Source: Roseovarius salinarum
GTDB taxonomy: Bacteria; Pseudomonadota; Alphaproteobacteria; Rhodobacterales; Rhodobacteraceae
Length of the DNA stretch: 64,000 nt
NCBI RefSeq assembly: GCF_002834145.1
Contig: NZ_PHNT01000001.1
Coordinates: forward strand, 62,001-126,000
Direction of reading: 5' to 3'
Made by a program: the position numbers and the translations under genes. This document shows, piece by piece, positions 8,488 to 18,289 of the stretch (within the stretch, counting starts at the first letter, position 1; each line of letters opens with the position of its first letter). The notes beneath the pieces were generated by a model. That model ran no database searches and was not told where the DNA came from. It was given only the letters and a program-made list of their open reading frames with translations.

Positions 8488-9528
8488 ATGCCCCTGTTCG
8501 CCCTTGCCACACTGACACCCGTCGCGCTGATCGCGCTGGCCGCGCTGCACGGCGGGGTTTGGGCGTGGGCCGCCGCGGGCTACCTGGGCGTCCTGGTCGC
8601 GGTGCTCGACCGGCTCGTGGCGCGGCAGGCCCGCAACGCCGACCCCGAGGCCGAGTTCCCCGCCGCCGACGCGCTGCTTGTCGCGCTGGGCCTGGGGCAT
8701 TTCGCCCTGATGGGGCTGGCCGTGGCCGCCGCCGGGGGCGCGGGCGGGCTGGCGGGCCTCGACCGTGCACTGGTCCTGCTGGCCGCCGGCATGGCCTTCG
8801 GCCAGATATCGCACCCCGCGGCGCACGAGTTGATCCACCGCCCCGGGCGCGGGCTGCGCCTGCTGGGGCGGCTGATCTATACCAGCCTGCTGGTGGGTCA
8901 TCACGCCAGCGCGCATCTGCTGGTTCACCACGTTCATGTCGGCACCGAGGCCGACCCCAACAGCCCGCCGCGCGGCGAAGGCTTCTACCGCTTCGCGGTG
9001 CGGGCGACGGCAGGCAGTTTTCGCGCGGGGCTGGCGCAGGAGACACGGCGCCGGGCACGCGCGGGCAAGCCTGTGTGGGGCCACCCCTACCTGCTTTACG
9101 TGGGCGGCGGGCTGGGCCTTGCCGGGGCGTCCTGGGCACTGGCCGGCGCGGCAGGGCTGGCGGCGTTCATCTTCCTCGGGCTGTTCGCGCAGATGCAGAT
9201 CCTGATGTCGGATTACGTGCAGCACTACGGCCTGCGCCGGGCCAAGCGACCCGACGGTCGGCCGGAACCGGTCGGACCGCAGCATTCGTGGAACGCGCCG
9301 CAGTGGTTCTCGAACGCCGTCATGCTGCACGCACCGCGCCATTCGGACCACCACGTGACGCCCACGCGCCCCTACCCGGCGCTCCAGCTCGACCCGGCGC
9401 GCATGCCCTGCCTGCCGCGGCCGCTGCCCGTGATGGCCGCTCTCGCGCTGGTCCCGCCGGTGTGGCGGCGGATCATGGACCGGCGCTGCGAGCGCTGGCA
9501 GGTACCTGCCGCCGATCCCGCGCAATAG
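8488..9528 (+). CDS. alkB: AlkB-type alkane 1-monooxygenase / membrane diiron hydroxylase
   Basis: 346-residue integral membrane diiron enzyme. The histidine boxes are HELIHR (113-118), HLLVHHVHV (143-151), DYVQHYGL (242-249) and RHSDHH (284-289), which correspond to the HExxH, EHxxGHH, NYxEHYG and RHSDHH boxes of AlkB. The second box lacks the usual Glu and Gly. The NYxEHYG-like box argues for AlkB rather than a plain fatty acid desaturase. It would hydroxylate terminal alkyl carbons using rubredoxin electrons; no rubredoxin gene is in the window. An imperfect inverted repeat at about 8438-8472 lies in its leader. Confidence 0.82.
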   Translation: MPLFALATLTPVALIALAALHGGVWAWAAAGYLGVLVAVLDRLVARQARNADPEAEFPAADALLVALGLGHFALMGLAVAAAGGAGGLAGLDRALVLLAAGMAFGQISHPAAHELIHRPGRGLRLLGRLIYTSLLVGHHASAHLLVHHVHVGTEADPNSPPRGEGFYRFAVRATAGSFRAGLAQETRRRARAGKPVWGHPYLLYVGGGLGLAGASWALAGAAGLAAFIFLGLFAQMQILMSDYVQHYGLRRAKRPDGRPEPVGPQHSWNAPQWFSNAVMLHAPRHSDHHVTPTRPYPALQLDPARMPCLPRPLPVMAALALVPPVWRRIMDRRCERWQVPAADPAQ

Positions 9529-9584
9529 GCCGCGCGCCGCGAATCCCTCTGGCGCCGCCGCCCGCGCTCTGCCACCTTGTCGGC

Positions 9585-9983
9585 ATGCGACTGCTTTCCG
9601 CACTTGGTATTGCGTTTCTCCTGACACCCGCACCCGCCGCCATGGCGCAGATGTCGGCGGCGGAGTTCGATTCCTACACCCGCGGCAAGACCTTCTATTT
9701 CAGCCGCGACGGCGCGCCCTACGGCGCCGAGGAATACCTCGACAACAAGCGCGTGCGCTGGTCGTTCCTCGACGGCAAATGCCGCGAGGGCTACTGGTAC
9801 CAGCAGGGCGAGCTGATCTGCTTCGTCTACGAGGACCGGCCCGAGCCGCAGTGCTGGCGGTTCCGCCAGACGCCCGGCGGGCTGGTTGCCCGGTTCGCCA
9901 CCGACCCGGAGGAAAGCGCGCTTTACGAGGTCGAACAAAGCGAGGAACCGCTGACGTGCCTCGGCCCCGAGGTCGGGGTTTGA
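9585..9983 (+). CDS. Exported protein of unknown function
   Basis: 132 residues starting MRLLSALGIAFLLTPAPAAMAQ, a clear Sec signal peptide with cleavage after AMA. The mature part is rich in aromatic residues (FYFSRDGAPYGAEEY, GYWYQQGELICFVY) and has four cysteines (in GKCREG, LICFV, PQCWR and LTCLG) that could form two disulfides in the periplasm. I do not recognise a named family. It starts 57 bases after alkB and may be co-transcribed with it. Confidence 0.7.
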   Translation: MRLLSALGIAFLLTPAPAAMAQMSAAEFDSYTRGKTFYFSRDGAPYGAEEYLDNKRVRWSFLDGKCREGYWYQQGELICFVYEDRPEPQCWRFRQTPGGLVARFATDPEESALYEVEQSEEPLTCLGPEVGV

Positions 9984-10249
9984 CGATCGACGCTGACGAT
10001 TAATTCGGTGCCTTGTTTGGCAATTTTGTCCCCAACCCAAGGTCATCAGTTTAGAAAACCCGACAATTCGGGCTGCCATGGGGATGGATTTCCGCGGCGC
10101 GGCGACGTTCGCCGGGCCGGGTCGATGCGCACGCAAGCCGCACCGCTCATGCAGCATCGCCGGGCGCGATGCCTGCCACGTCATGTATTTCCTTTATTTT
10201 TCAGTATTCTGGATGATTTTCATCATGCAGCGTTGCCACTGAAGGGCCA
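9984..10249. other. Convergent intergenic region without recognisable gene
   Basis: 266 bases between the exported-protein gene and xseA. The stretch is less GC-rich than its surroundings, with AT-rich patches near 10190-10225. I see no convincing coding frame, RNA gene or strong terminator hairpin. Confidence 0.5.
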
Positions 10250-11737
10250 TCAGAACAGGCTGCCCTGGTCCGGGCTGTCCTTGGGCTTGGCGGGTTTCGC
10301 GGGGCGGCCTCCGGCCCTGGTCACGTCCAGCCGCCCGTCGGCGAACTGGATTTCCAGCGCCCGCGCGTCCGCGGCCGCCACCCGGGTCGTGACCACCCGC
10401 CCCTCGCCGCGCACCACCGCGAACCCGCGCTTGAGCGTGGCCTCGTAACCCATTGTCAGGCGCAACCTTTCATTGGCTTCAAGGCGATCGCGCCAGGTTG
10501 TCACCTGCCGCCGGCCCGCATCGGACAGCCGCCGCGTCAGGCTGTCGAGGTCCTGGCGCTTGCGGGCGATGTCGCGCTGCAGCGTGCGCAGGTTGAGCCG
10601 CGCGGCCGTGTTGGCCAGCCGTTGCGCCTCGGCGGCCGTGGCCCGGCGCAACAGCCCGGGTCGCAGCGCGCCGCTGACCTCGGACAGCTGGACGCGCCGG
10701 GCCTGCACGCTGGCCTTCAACGCCGCCGGCAACCGATCCGCGCGGGCATCCAGCATCTGCCGTGGCCCCTCCAGCAGGGTGTCGGGCCGGGGCAGCGCAC
10801 GCGCCAGGTCGCGCAGCCGCTGGCCCCGCGCCGTCACGCCGGAACTCAGCGCGTGCGTCAGCCGCGAGTCCTGGTTGTCGAGCCACGCCATCAGGTCAAG
10901 CCGCACCGGCACCGCCAGTTCCGCCGCCGCCGTGGGCGTCGGCGCGCGCTTGTCGGCGGCGTGGTCGATCAGCGTGGTGTCGGTCTCGTGCCCCACCGCC
11001 GAGATCAGCGGGATGTCCGAGGCCGCCGCCGCGCGCACCACCGATTCCTCGTTGAAGCCCCACAGGTCCTCGATGGAGCCGCCGCCGCGCGCCACGATCA
11101 AAAGGTCGGGCCGCGGCAGCGCGCCGCCCGGCGTGAGGGCGTTGAACCCCTCGATCGCGCGGGTCACCTCCGGCGCACAGGCATCACCCTGCACTGCCAC
11201 GGGCCAGATCAGCACCTTGCGCGGAAAGCGTTCGCGCAACCGGTGCAGGATGTCGCGGATCACCGCGCCCGAGGGCGAGGTGATCACGCCGATCACCTCG
11301 GGCAGGAACGGAAGCGCCCGCTTGCGGCCGGCGTCGAAAACGCCCTCGGCCGCAAGCGCCTTGCGCCGCTTCTCCAGCATCGCCATCAGCGCGCCGACAC
11401 CCGCCGGCTTGATGTCCTCGATCACGATCTGGTAGCGGGACTGCCCGGCGAAGGTGGTCAGCCGGCCGGTGGCGACGACCTCCATCCCCTCCTCGGGCTG
11501 CACCGACAGGCGCGCCGCAACCCCTTTCCAGATCACCCCCGACAGCACCGCGCGGTCGTCCTTGAGATCGAGGTAGACATGCCCGGACCGCGGCCGGGAA
11601 ACGCGCCCGATCTCGCCCTTCACCCGCACGTGGCCGAATTCGCCCTCGATCACGCGCTTGACCGCCCCCGAGATCTCGGAGACGGAGAATTCCGGGGCAT
11701 TGTCGCCGCTGTCGGACGCGTCGATGAGATCGGACAT
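10250..11737 (-). CDS. xseA: Exodeoxyribonuclease VII large subunit
   Basis: 495-residue catalytic subunit of exonuclease VII, which degrades single-stranded DNA with XseB. The N-terminal OB fold (EFSVSEISGAVKRVIEGEFG, about 15-34) is followed by the nuclease core with GVITSPSGAVIRDILHRL, the RGGGSIEDLWGFN motif and SAVGHETD, then a long coiled-coil C-terminal region and the closing GYEATLKRGFAVVR segment. The frame stays open upstream into the purD antisense strand, but MSDLIDAS at 11737 is the homologous start. It is divergent from purD across 72 bases. Confidence 0.95.
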   Translation of the reverse strand: MSDLIDASDSGDNAPEFSVSEISGAVKRVIEGEFGHVRVKGEIGRVSRPRSGHVYLDLKDDRAVLSGVIWKGVAARLSVQPEEGMEVVATGRLTTFAGQSRYQIVIEDIKPAGVGALMAMLEKRRKALAAEGVFDAGRKRALPFLPEVIGVITSPSGAVIRDILHRLRERFPRKVLIWPVAVQGDACAPEVTRAIEGFNALTPGGALPRPDLLIVARGGGSIEDLWGFNEESVVRAAAASDIPLISAVGHETDTTLIDHAADKRAPTPTAAAELAVPVRLDLMAWLDNQDSRLTHALSSGVTARGQRLRDLARALPRPDTLLEGPRQMLDARADRLPAALKASVQARRVQLSEVSGALRPGLLRRATAAEAQRLANTAARLNLRTLQRDIARKRQDLDSLTRRLSDAGRRQVTTWRDRLEANERLRLTMGYEATLKRGFAVVRGEGRVVTTRVAAADARALEIQFADGRLDVTRAGGRPAKPAKPKDSPDQGSLF

Positions 11738-11809
11738 GGGGGCGCCTTGTGTCTGTCGCGGCGCCACCTTAGAACGCCCGCCAGGCGAGGCCAAGCGGGA
11801 GAGCGGGCG

Positions 11810-13072
11810 ATGAACATTCTGATCCTCGGCGGCGGCGGGCGCGAACACAGCCTTGCCTGGGCGGTGATGCAGAACCCCAAGTGCGACCGGCTGTTCGTCG
11901 CCCCCGGCAATGCCGGCATCGCCCAGATCGCGGAATGCGCCGCGCTGGACATCGAGAACGGCGCGGCCGTGGTCAACTTCTGCGACGGCAACGCGGTGGA
12001 TTTCGTCATCGTCGGCCCCGAGGCGCCGCTGGCCGCCGGCGTGGCCGACCGCCTGCGCGAGGCGGGGCTGACCGTCTTCGGCCCCTCGGCCGAGGCCGCC
12101 CGGCTGGAGACCTCCAAGACCTTCACCAAGGAAATCTGCGCGGCCGCCGGCGTGCCCACGGCCGACTGGGCACATTTCACCGACGCCGACGCGGCCAAGA
12201 TCCACGTTCGCGCGCAAGGGGCGCCGATCGTCGTCAAGGCCGACGGGCTGGCCGCCGGCAAGGGCGTGGTCGTGGCCGAAACGGTGGAGGCGGCAGAGCG
12301 CGCCATCGACGAGATGTTCGCCGGCGCGTTCGGAGACGCCGGCGCCGAGGTGGTGATCGAGGAATGCATGACCGGCGAGGAGGCGTCGTTCTTCGTGCTC
12401 TGCGACGGCGAGACCGCCCTGCCCGTGGGAACCGCGCAGGACCACAAGCGCGCGGGCGAAGGCGACACCGGCCCCAACACCGGCGGCATGGGCGCCTATT
12501 CGCCCGCCCCGGTATTGACGGAGGCGGTGGCCCGGCGCGTGATGGAGCGGATCATCCACCCCACGCTGGCCGAGATGGCCCGGCGCGGCACGCCCTACCG
12601 CGGCGTCCTTTACGCCGGGCTGATGATCGAGGACGCCCGCCCGCGGCTGGTGGAATACAACGTCCGCTTCGGCGACCCCGAGTGCCAGGTGCTGATGATG
12701 CGACTGGGCGCGCAGGCGCTCGACCTCATGCAGGCGGCGGCAGAGGGGCGGCTCGAGGGCACGCGGGTGTCCTGGGCCGAGGATCACGCCATGACCGTGG
12801 TCATGGCCGCCAGGGGCTATCCCGGCGCCTACGAGAAGGGCGAGGTGATCGGCGGGCTCGAGGACTGCCCGGAAGACAGCTTCAACATGGTCTTTCACGC
12901 CGGCACGGCCGAGCGCGACGGGCGCATCGTGGCCGCGGGGGGGCGCGTTCTCAACGTCACGGCGCGCGGCGCCACGCTGGGCGAAGCGCGTGACCGGGCC
13001 TATGCCATGGTGGACTGCATCGACTGGCCCGGCGGCTTCTGCCGGCGCGATATCGGGTGGCGCGCGCTCTGA
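11810..13072 (+). CDS. purD: Phosphoribosylamine-glycine ligase
   Basis: 420-residue ATP-grasp enzyme for the second step of purine synthesis, joining glycine to 5-phosphoribosylamine. It begins MNILILGGGGREHSLAW. Motifs include IVVKADGLAAGKGVVVA, the family signature RFGDPECQ, and GTAQDHKRAGEGDTGPNTGG. Length is standard. The ATG at 11810 has GGGAGAGCGGGCG before it. It is divergent from xseA and convergent with the FG-GAP gene. Confidence 0.97.
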   Translation: MNILILGGGGREHSLAWAVMQNPKCDRLFVAPGNAGIAQIAECAALDIENGAAVVNFCDGNAVDFVIVGPEAPLAAGVADRLREAGLTVFGPSAEAARLETSKTFTKEICAAAGVPTADWAHFTDADAAKIHVRAQGAPIVVKADGLAAGKGVVVAETVEAAERAIDEMFAGAFGDAGAEVVIEECMTGEEASFFVLCDGETALPVGTAQDHKRAGEGDTGPNTGGMGAYSPAPVLTEAVARRVMERIIHPTLAEMARRGTPYRGVLYAGLMIEDARPRLVEYNVRFGDPECQVLMMRLGAQALDLMQAAAEGRLEGTRVSWAEDHAMTVVMAARGYPGAYEKGEVIGGLEDCPEDSFNMVFHAGTAERDGRIVAAGGRVLNVTARGATLGEARDRAYAMVDCIDWPGGFCRRDIGWRAL

Positions 13073-13139
13073 CAGGCGGACCTCTCGGCGCCCCGCGCCT
13101 TTCGGTGAAGCCATGCCAGCATCCGCAAATGGAAGGCGG

Positions 13140-13852
13140 TCAGGAACACGCCAGCGCGGCGTCGAGGCTGCCCGCACCGTCGTAGGGGCCGAGCGCGCGG
13201 GTGTCGAACGCGCCGCCGCGCAACGTCACCGCAACGACGCGGGCCCAGTCGCCGCTGGCGAGGATCATCTCGGGCCCGCCGCCACAGTCGCGGATGCCGC
13301 CCGGGATGTGATCCCAGCCGATGCGATGGTTGGTGACGCCCCGCAGATCCGCCAGGTGGCGCAGCTTGCCGCCCTCGAACCGCCAGACGCGCAACCGCTT
13401 GGCAAGATGCGGGCGGTCGACATAGGCGATTTCCGTCCGCCCGTCGCCGTCGAGGTCCGCGGCGCCCACCGGGGCAAGCCAGCGGTGGGGTCGCCCGATG
13501 TAGGGGGTGGCGGCCAGCAGCCCTTGTGCACCGTAGACGGCCAGCCGCGCACCGCGATTGCGGTGGGATTCGACGACAATCACCTCCGCCGCGCCGTCGC
13601 CGTCGAGGTCGGCCAGCCGCGGCGCGGTATCCTCGAACACGCGGGCCTCGGGCAGCGTCAGGCGAACCTCGCGTCCATCGCGCAGCGCGACCACCAGTGC
13701 GCCCCATTCGATGGCATCGCCCAGCACGCCATGGTCATAGCGCGTGGTGGGGGCCTCATACCGGGCCGTCGCGATCTCCTGCGCCGCCGCAACGCCGGCG
13801 GTCACGGCAAGGAGCGCCGCGCAGCACGCGGTGCGCCACCGCGCGCGGGCCA

Positions 13853-13853
<1 letters not shown>
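13140..13853 (-). CDS. Exported FG-GAP/VCBS repeat-like protein
   Basis: 237 residues with a Sec signal peptide (CCAALLAVTAGVAAAQ). The mature region contains FG-GAP-like repeats with calcium-binding loops, ADLDGDGAAE and ADLDGDGRTE, which point to an incomplete beta-propeller in the periplasm or outside. Function unknown. Its ATG overlaps the stop of the upstream ferredoxin gene by one base (TGATG), so the two are translationally coupled, although no functional link between them is obvious. Confidence 0.78.
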
Positions 13854-14218
<365 letters not shown>

Positions 14219-14273
14219 CTAGCCAAGGCATCTAGGTCCCGCCAGCCCCGTTTGCGACCCCGCCGGGCAAGAG

Positions 14274-14301
14274 TTGCGACAAAACCCGAATGTTCTATGA
14301 T
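14274..14301 (+). promoter_or_regulatory. Sigma-70 promoter with SOS box for a near-leaderless mRNA
   Basis: TTGCGA (14274-14279) and TATGAT (14296-14301) are 16 bases apart. The predicted start, at about 14308, is one base before the ATG at 14309, so the transcript would be leaderless or nearly so. The -10 box lies between the two GTTC half-sites of the LexA box. Confidence 0.6.
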
Positions 14302-14306
14302 TGTTC
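14292..14306 (+). promoter_or_regulatory. LexA (SOS) box, GTTC-N7-GTTC
   Basis: GTTC at 14292-14295 and GTTC at 14303-14306 are separated by TATGATT, an exact match to the direct-repeat LexA site of alphaproteobacteria (GTTC-N7-GTTC). It overlaps the -10 element of the promoter for the OB-fold gene, as expected for repression. Confidence 0.75.
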
Positions 14307-14308
14307 CC

Positions 14309-14704
14309 ATGAGCGGTTCGGGCAACCTTCCAACCCCGCCGGGCGACTGGCCCCGCCCGCCGCGGTGCCTTGTCACCGCGCGCCTGGGCGAGCCGCCGGG
14401 CGGCGCCCGCATCACCGTGGCCGGGCTTGTGATCCTGCGCCAGCGGCCGGGCACCGCCAAGGGGGTGATATTTCTCACGCTGGAGGACGAGACCGGCGTG
14501 GTCAATATCGTGGTCTGGCGCAAGCTCTACGAACGGTTCCGCCGCGCGGTGATCGCCGCGCGGCTGCTGCGGGTGACAGGCCGCGTGCAGCGCGAGGCGG
14601 GCGTGGTGCATGTCATCGCCGAGGAGATCGAGGACATCTCGGCGCTGCTCGATACTCTGCCGGGCTGCGATGGCGCGCTTTCGCCGGGGGGCGAAAGCCG
14701 CTAG
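14309..14704 (+). CDS. Stand-alone OB-fold protein matching the C terminus of error-prone DNA polymerase DnaE2
   Basis: 131 residues. The segment ITVAGLVILRQRPGTAKGVI, continuing into LTLEDETGVVNIVVW and VTGRVQREAGVVHVIAEEIED, is the hallmark of the C-terminal OB fold of DnaE2/ImuC polymerases. The polymerase body (over 900 residues) is absent: upstream sequence is antisense to the ferredoxin gene. The gene sits directly behind a LexA box, as imuA-imuB-dnaE2 cassettes do. It is either a deletion remnant that kept the SOS promoter or a small SOS-induced nucleic-acid-binding protein. The frame also has an ATG at 14297, inside the -10 box, so 14309 is preferred. No ribosome binding site fits before either. 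Confidence 0.7.
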   Translation: MSGSGNLPTPPGDWPRPPRCLVTARLGEPPGGARITVAGLVILRQRPGTAKGVIFLTLEDETGVVNIVVWRKLYERFRRAVIAARLLRVTGRVQREAGVVHVIAEEIEDISALLDTLPGCDGALSPGGESR

Positions 14705-14741
14705 GATAACGGCCAACAAGACCGTCCGAGGCCCGAGCACG

Positions 14742-15314
14742 ATGTTCCGCGCGTTTCTACCGGCCAGTGCCGCCCTGCTTCTGTCGACCGGCTGCCAGAC
14801 CGCCCTGCCGGTTGCTGGCAGCCAGGACACGGCGGTGCTGCAGACCACCGCCGAGGCCCCGCCGGGCGCCGCGCCCGGCACCTGCTGGGGCAAGGTGGTC
14901 ACGCCCGCGGTGGTCGAGACGGTCACCGAACAGGTTCTGGTCCAGCCCGCGCAGGTCATGGACGATGGCACCGTGACAGAGCCCGCGACCTTCCGCACCG
15001 AGACGCGGCAGGCCATCGTGCAGGAACGCAAGGTCGATTGGTTCCAGACCCCCTGCCCCAACGTGCAGACGCCGGATTTCGTTGACTCGCTGCAGCGCGC
15101 GCTGCGCGCACGCGGGCATTACAGAGGTCCCGTTACCGGCGAGATGGACGCGCGCACGCGCGCCGCCGTGCGTCGCTACCAGACACCCGAGGGGCCGGAT
15201 TCGGGCATCCTGTCGCTGGACGCGGCACGCCGGCTGGGCCTCGTGGCCGTGCCCCGGCCCGGTGACGCGGACGCCGACGACGACAGCGCACAGGTATCCA
15301 CCGGCGCGGCATGA
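14742..15314 (+). CDS. Peptidoglycan-binding lipoprotein
   Basis: 190 residues with a lipoprotein signal: a basic start, a hydrophobic stretch and STGC with Cys18 as the probable lipidation site (Gly at -1, but Ser rather than Leu at -3). After a linker with repeated Val-Glu/Gln segments, a peptidoglycan-binding-1 domain covers roughly residues 110-160 (DSLQRALRARGHYRGPV, then GEMDARTRAAVRRYQ). It is probably an envelope protein anchored in a membrane that binds the cell wall. It begins 37 bases after the OB-fold gene, so it may be read from the SOS promoter too. Confidence 0.8.
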   Translation: MFRAFLPASAALLLSTGCQTALPVAGSQDTAVLQTTAEAPPGAAPGTCWGKVVTPAVVETVTEQVLVQPAQVMDDGTVTEPATFRTETRQAIVQERKVDWFQTPCPNVQTPDFVDSLQRALRARGHYRGPVTGEMDARTRAAVRRYQTPEGPDSGILSLDAARRLGLVAVPRPGDADADDDSAQVSTGAA

Positions 15315-15318
15315 AAAA

Positions 15319-15345
15319 GGGGCGCCCGCGCGGGGCGCCCCCTTT
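15319..15345. terminator. Bidirectional hairpin terminator between the lipoprotein gene and degP
   Basis: GGGGCGCC (15319-15326) pairs with GGCGCCCC (15334-15341) around a 7-base loop. Five A precede the stem, giving a TTTTT tail for the minus-strand gene degP; the plus-strand tail has only three T. Confidence 0.75.
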
Positions 15346-15379
15346 CATCCAAGTACCGGCGCCGGCGACGCCGGGCCAA

Positions 15380-16846
<1,467 letters not shown>

Positions 16847-16914
16847 TCCCGGATCTCCCTTGTCTGTCAAGAATGCGGGCGCCGACCGTCCGGCCGGCCC
16901 CGCGACCTGGCTTT

Positions 16915-16942
16915 AATGTAGGTGCCTGTGGCCTTGGTGCAA
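16915..16942 (-). promoter_or_regulatory. Possible degP promoter
   Basis: On the minus strand TTGCAC (16942-16937) and TACATT (16920-16915) are 16 bases apart in the 153-base gap between the DUF2065 gene and degP. The match is weak, but the gap is long enough to hold a promoter. Confidence 0.3.
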
Positions 16943-16999
16943 ACCGTGCGCCCCAGCCTCACGCGCCCGTGATCGCGCACCGGCACCTGGCGGCCGGGG

Positions 17000-17194
17000 T
17001 CATGCGCCCAGCGATTTCGCCGCCCAGACCAGAAGAACACCGATGGCCAGCGCCGCGAGACCGAGCAGCCGGCGGCTTTCCTCGGGCATGCTGCGCATCG
17101 CCTCGAGCATCTGTTCGACAAGCGAAGGGGCCAGCGCGTACACCAGCCCCTCCACGATAAGCACCAGGCCGATGGCCAGGAAAAGAGTCGCCAT
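17000..17194 (-). CDS. DUF2065 small membrane protein
   Basis: 64 residues with two hydrophobic segments (TLFLAIGLVLIVEGLVYALAP and LLGLAALAIGVLLVWAAKSLG), matching the YjeT-like DUF2065 family, which is usually encoded right after hflC. Its ATG overlaps the hflC stop by one base (TAATG), so translation is coupled. The function is unknown; the context suggests a part in membrane protease control. Confidence 0.88.
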   Translation of the reverse strand: MATLFLAIGLVLIVEGLVYALAPSLVEQMLEAMRSMPEESRRLLGLAALAIGVLLVWAAKSLGA

Positions 17195-18288
17195 TACTGG
17201 TCCGCCTGATCACCGGCGCCTTCATCCGACTGCTCGGGCGCCGCATCGCTTTCGCCCGAAACCCCGGAGGTATCGCCCTCCTGCAGGCGCTCCTGCTCTT
17301 CCTTGATGCGCTCACGCTCGCGTTCGGGCAGGTCCTCGGAAATCTCCGACGACGGCGCCATGTCGCGCAGGGTGTCGATATCGACCGAACTCGCATCGAC
17401 CTTGCCGAGACCGCTGGCACGGATCGGGCCGAACATTTCCACCAGCAGGCCGCTTTCCGGCGTGAAGACCAGCGACGAGTTGCGCTCGGCCAGCGACCGC
17501 TCCACCGCCGAAAGCGACCGGTAGAAGGCGAAGAATTCCTCGTTGCTGCCGAAGGCTTCCGCGTAGATCCGGCTGCGCTCGGCATCGGCCTCGCCTCGGA
17601 TGATCTCCGCCTCGCGTTCGGCGTTCGACACGGTTTCCGTCACGGTCCGGTCGGCGGCGGCGCGCACGCGCTGTGCCGCCTCTTTACCACGTGCGATCTC
17701 GTCGGCGGCCTCGCGCTCGCGCTCGGCCCGCATGCGCGCGAAGGTCGCGTCGAGGTTCTGCCGGGGCAGGTTCGTCTGCTTCAGCCGGACATCGACGATA
17801 TCGAGACCGAGGCTGTCGGCGCGGCTACGCGCAGCTTCCTGGATGCGCCGCGCAAGGTCACCCCGTTCCGGGGACAGGATAGTGTCGGATGTCACCCGGT
17901 CCGAGCCGAGCACCTCGCGGATCTGGGCGTTGAGGATCGAGGACAGGCGATCCTCGGCGGCCCGTATACCACCGATACCGACGGCCTGGCGGAACTGCAC
18001 CACATCATCGATTCGATACCGCGCGAACGCATCAACCACGAGGCGGCGATCGTCCGACGGCGTCACCTCGATCGTTTCGCTGTCGAAGGACAGGATCCGG
18101 TCGTCGTACCGCACGACTTCCTGAATGACCGGCAGCTTGAAGCGCAGCCCGGGCTCTTCCACGACCTGCTTGATCTGGCCGAACTGAAGCACGAGCGCCT
18201 TTTGCCGTTCGTCCACGACGAAGATGGCGGAAAGGCCGACAATGACCAACAAGACCAGGACTGGGAGGATTAGGATCGATTTGCGCAT
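17194..18288 (-). CDS. hflC: FtsH protease modulator HflC
   Basis: 364-residue SPFH/prohibitin-domain protein with one N-terminal membrane anchor (SILILPVLVLLVIVGLSAIFV). With HflK it forms a large periplasmic assembly around FtsH. The SPFH domain spans roughly 25-230, followed by an Ala/Glu/Arg-rich coiled coil (REREAADEIARGKEAAQRVR). The tail after about 310 is an acidic, low-complexity extension that E. coli HflC lacks. It starts one base after the hflK stop. Confidence 0.95.
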   Translation of the reverse strand: MRKSILILPVLVLLVIVGLSAIFVVDERQKALVLQFGQIKQVVEEPGLRFKLPVIQEVVRYDDRILSFDSETIEVTPSDDRRLVVDAFARYRIDDVVQFRQAVGIGGIRAAEDRLSSILNAQIREVLGSDRVTSDTILSPERGDLARRIQEAARSRADSLGLDIVDVRLKQTNLPRQNLDATFARMRAEREREAADEIARGKEAAQRVRAAADRTVTETVSNAEREAEIIRGEADAERSRIYAEAFGSNEEFFAFYRSLSAVERSLAERNSSLVFTPESGLLVEMFGPIRASGLGKVDASSVDIDTLRDMAPSSEISEDLPERERERIKEEQERLQEGDTSGVSGESDAAPEQSDEGAGDQADQ

Positions 18289-18289
18289 G

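Noticed and set aside
11738..13177. Upstream extension of xseA on the minus strand
   Set aside because: Antisense to purD and not homologous to any XseA N terminus; the start at 11737 matches the family.
14290..14709. Frame starting at ATG 14290 over the OB-fold gene
   Set aside because: Different reading frame with Arg/Pro/Gly-rich translation and no homology, while the 14309 frame matches the DnaE2 tail.
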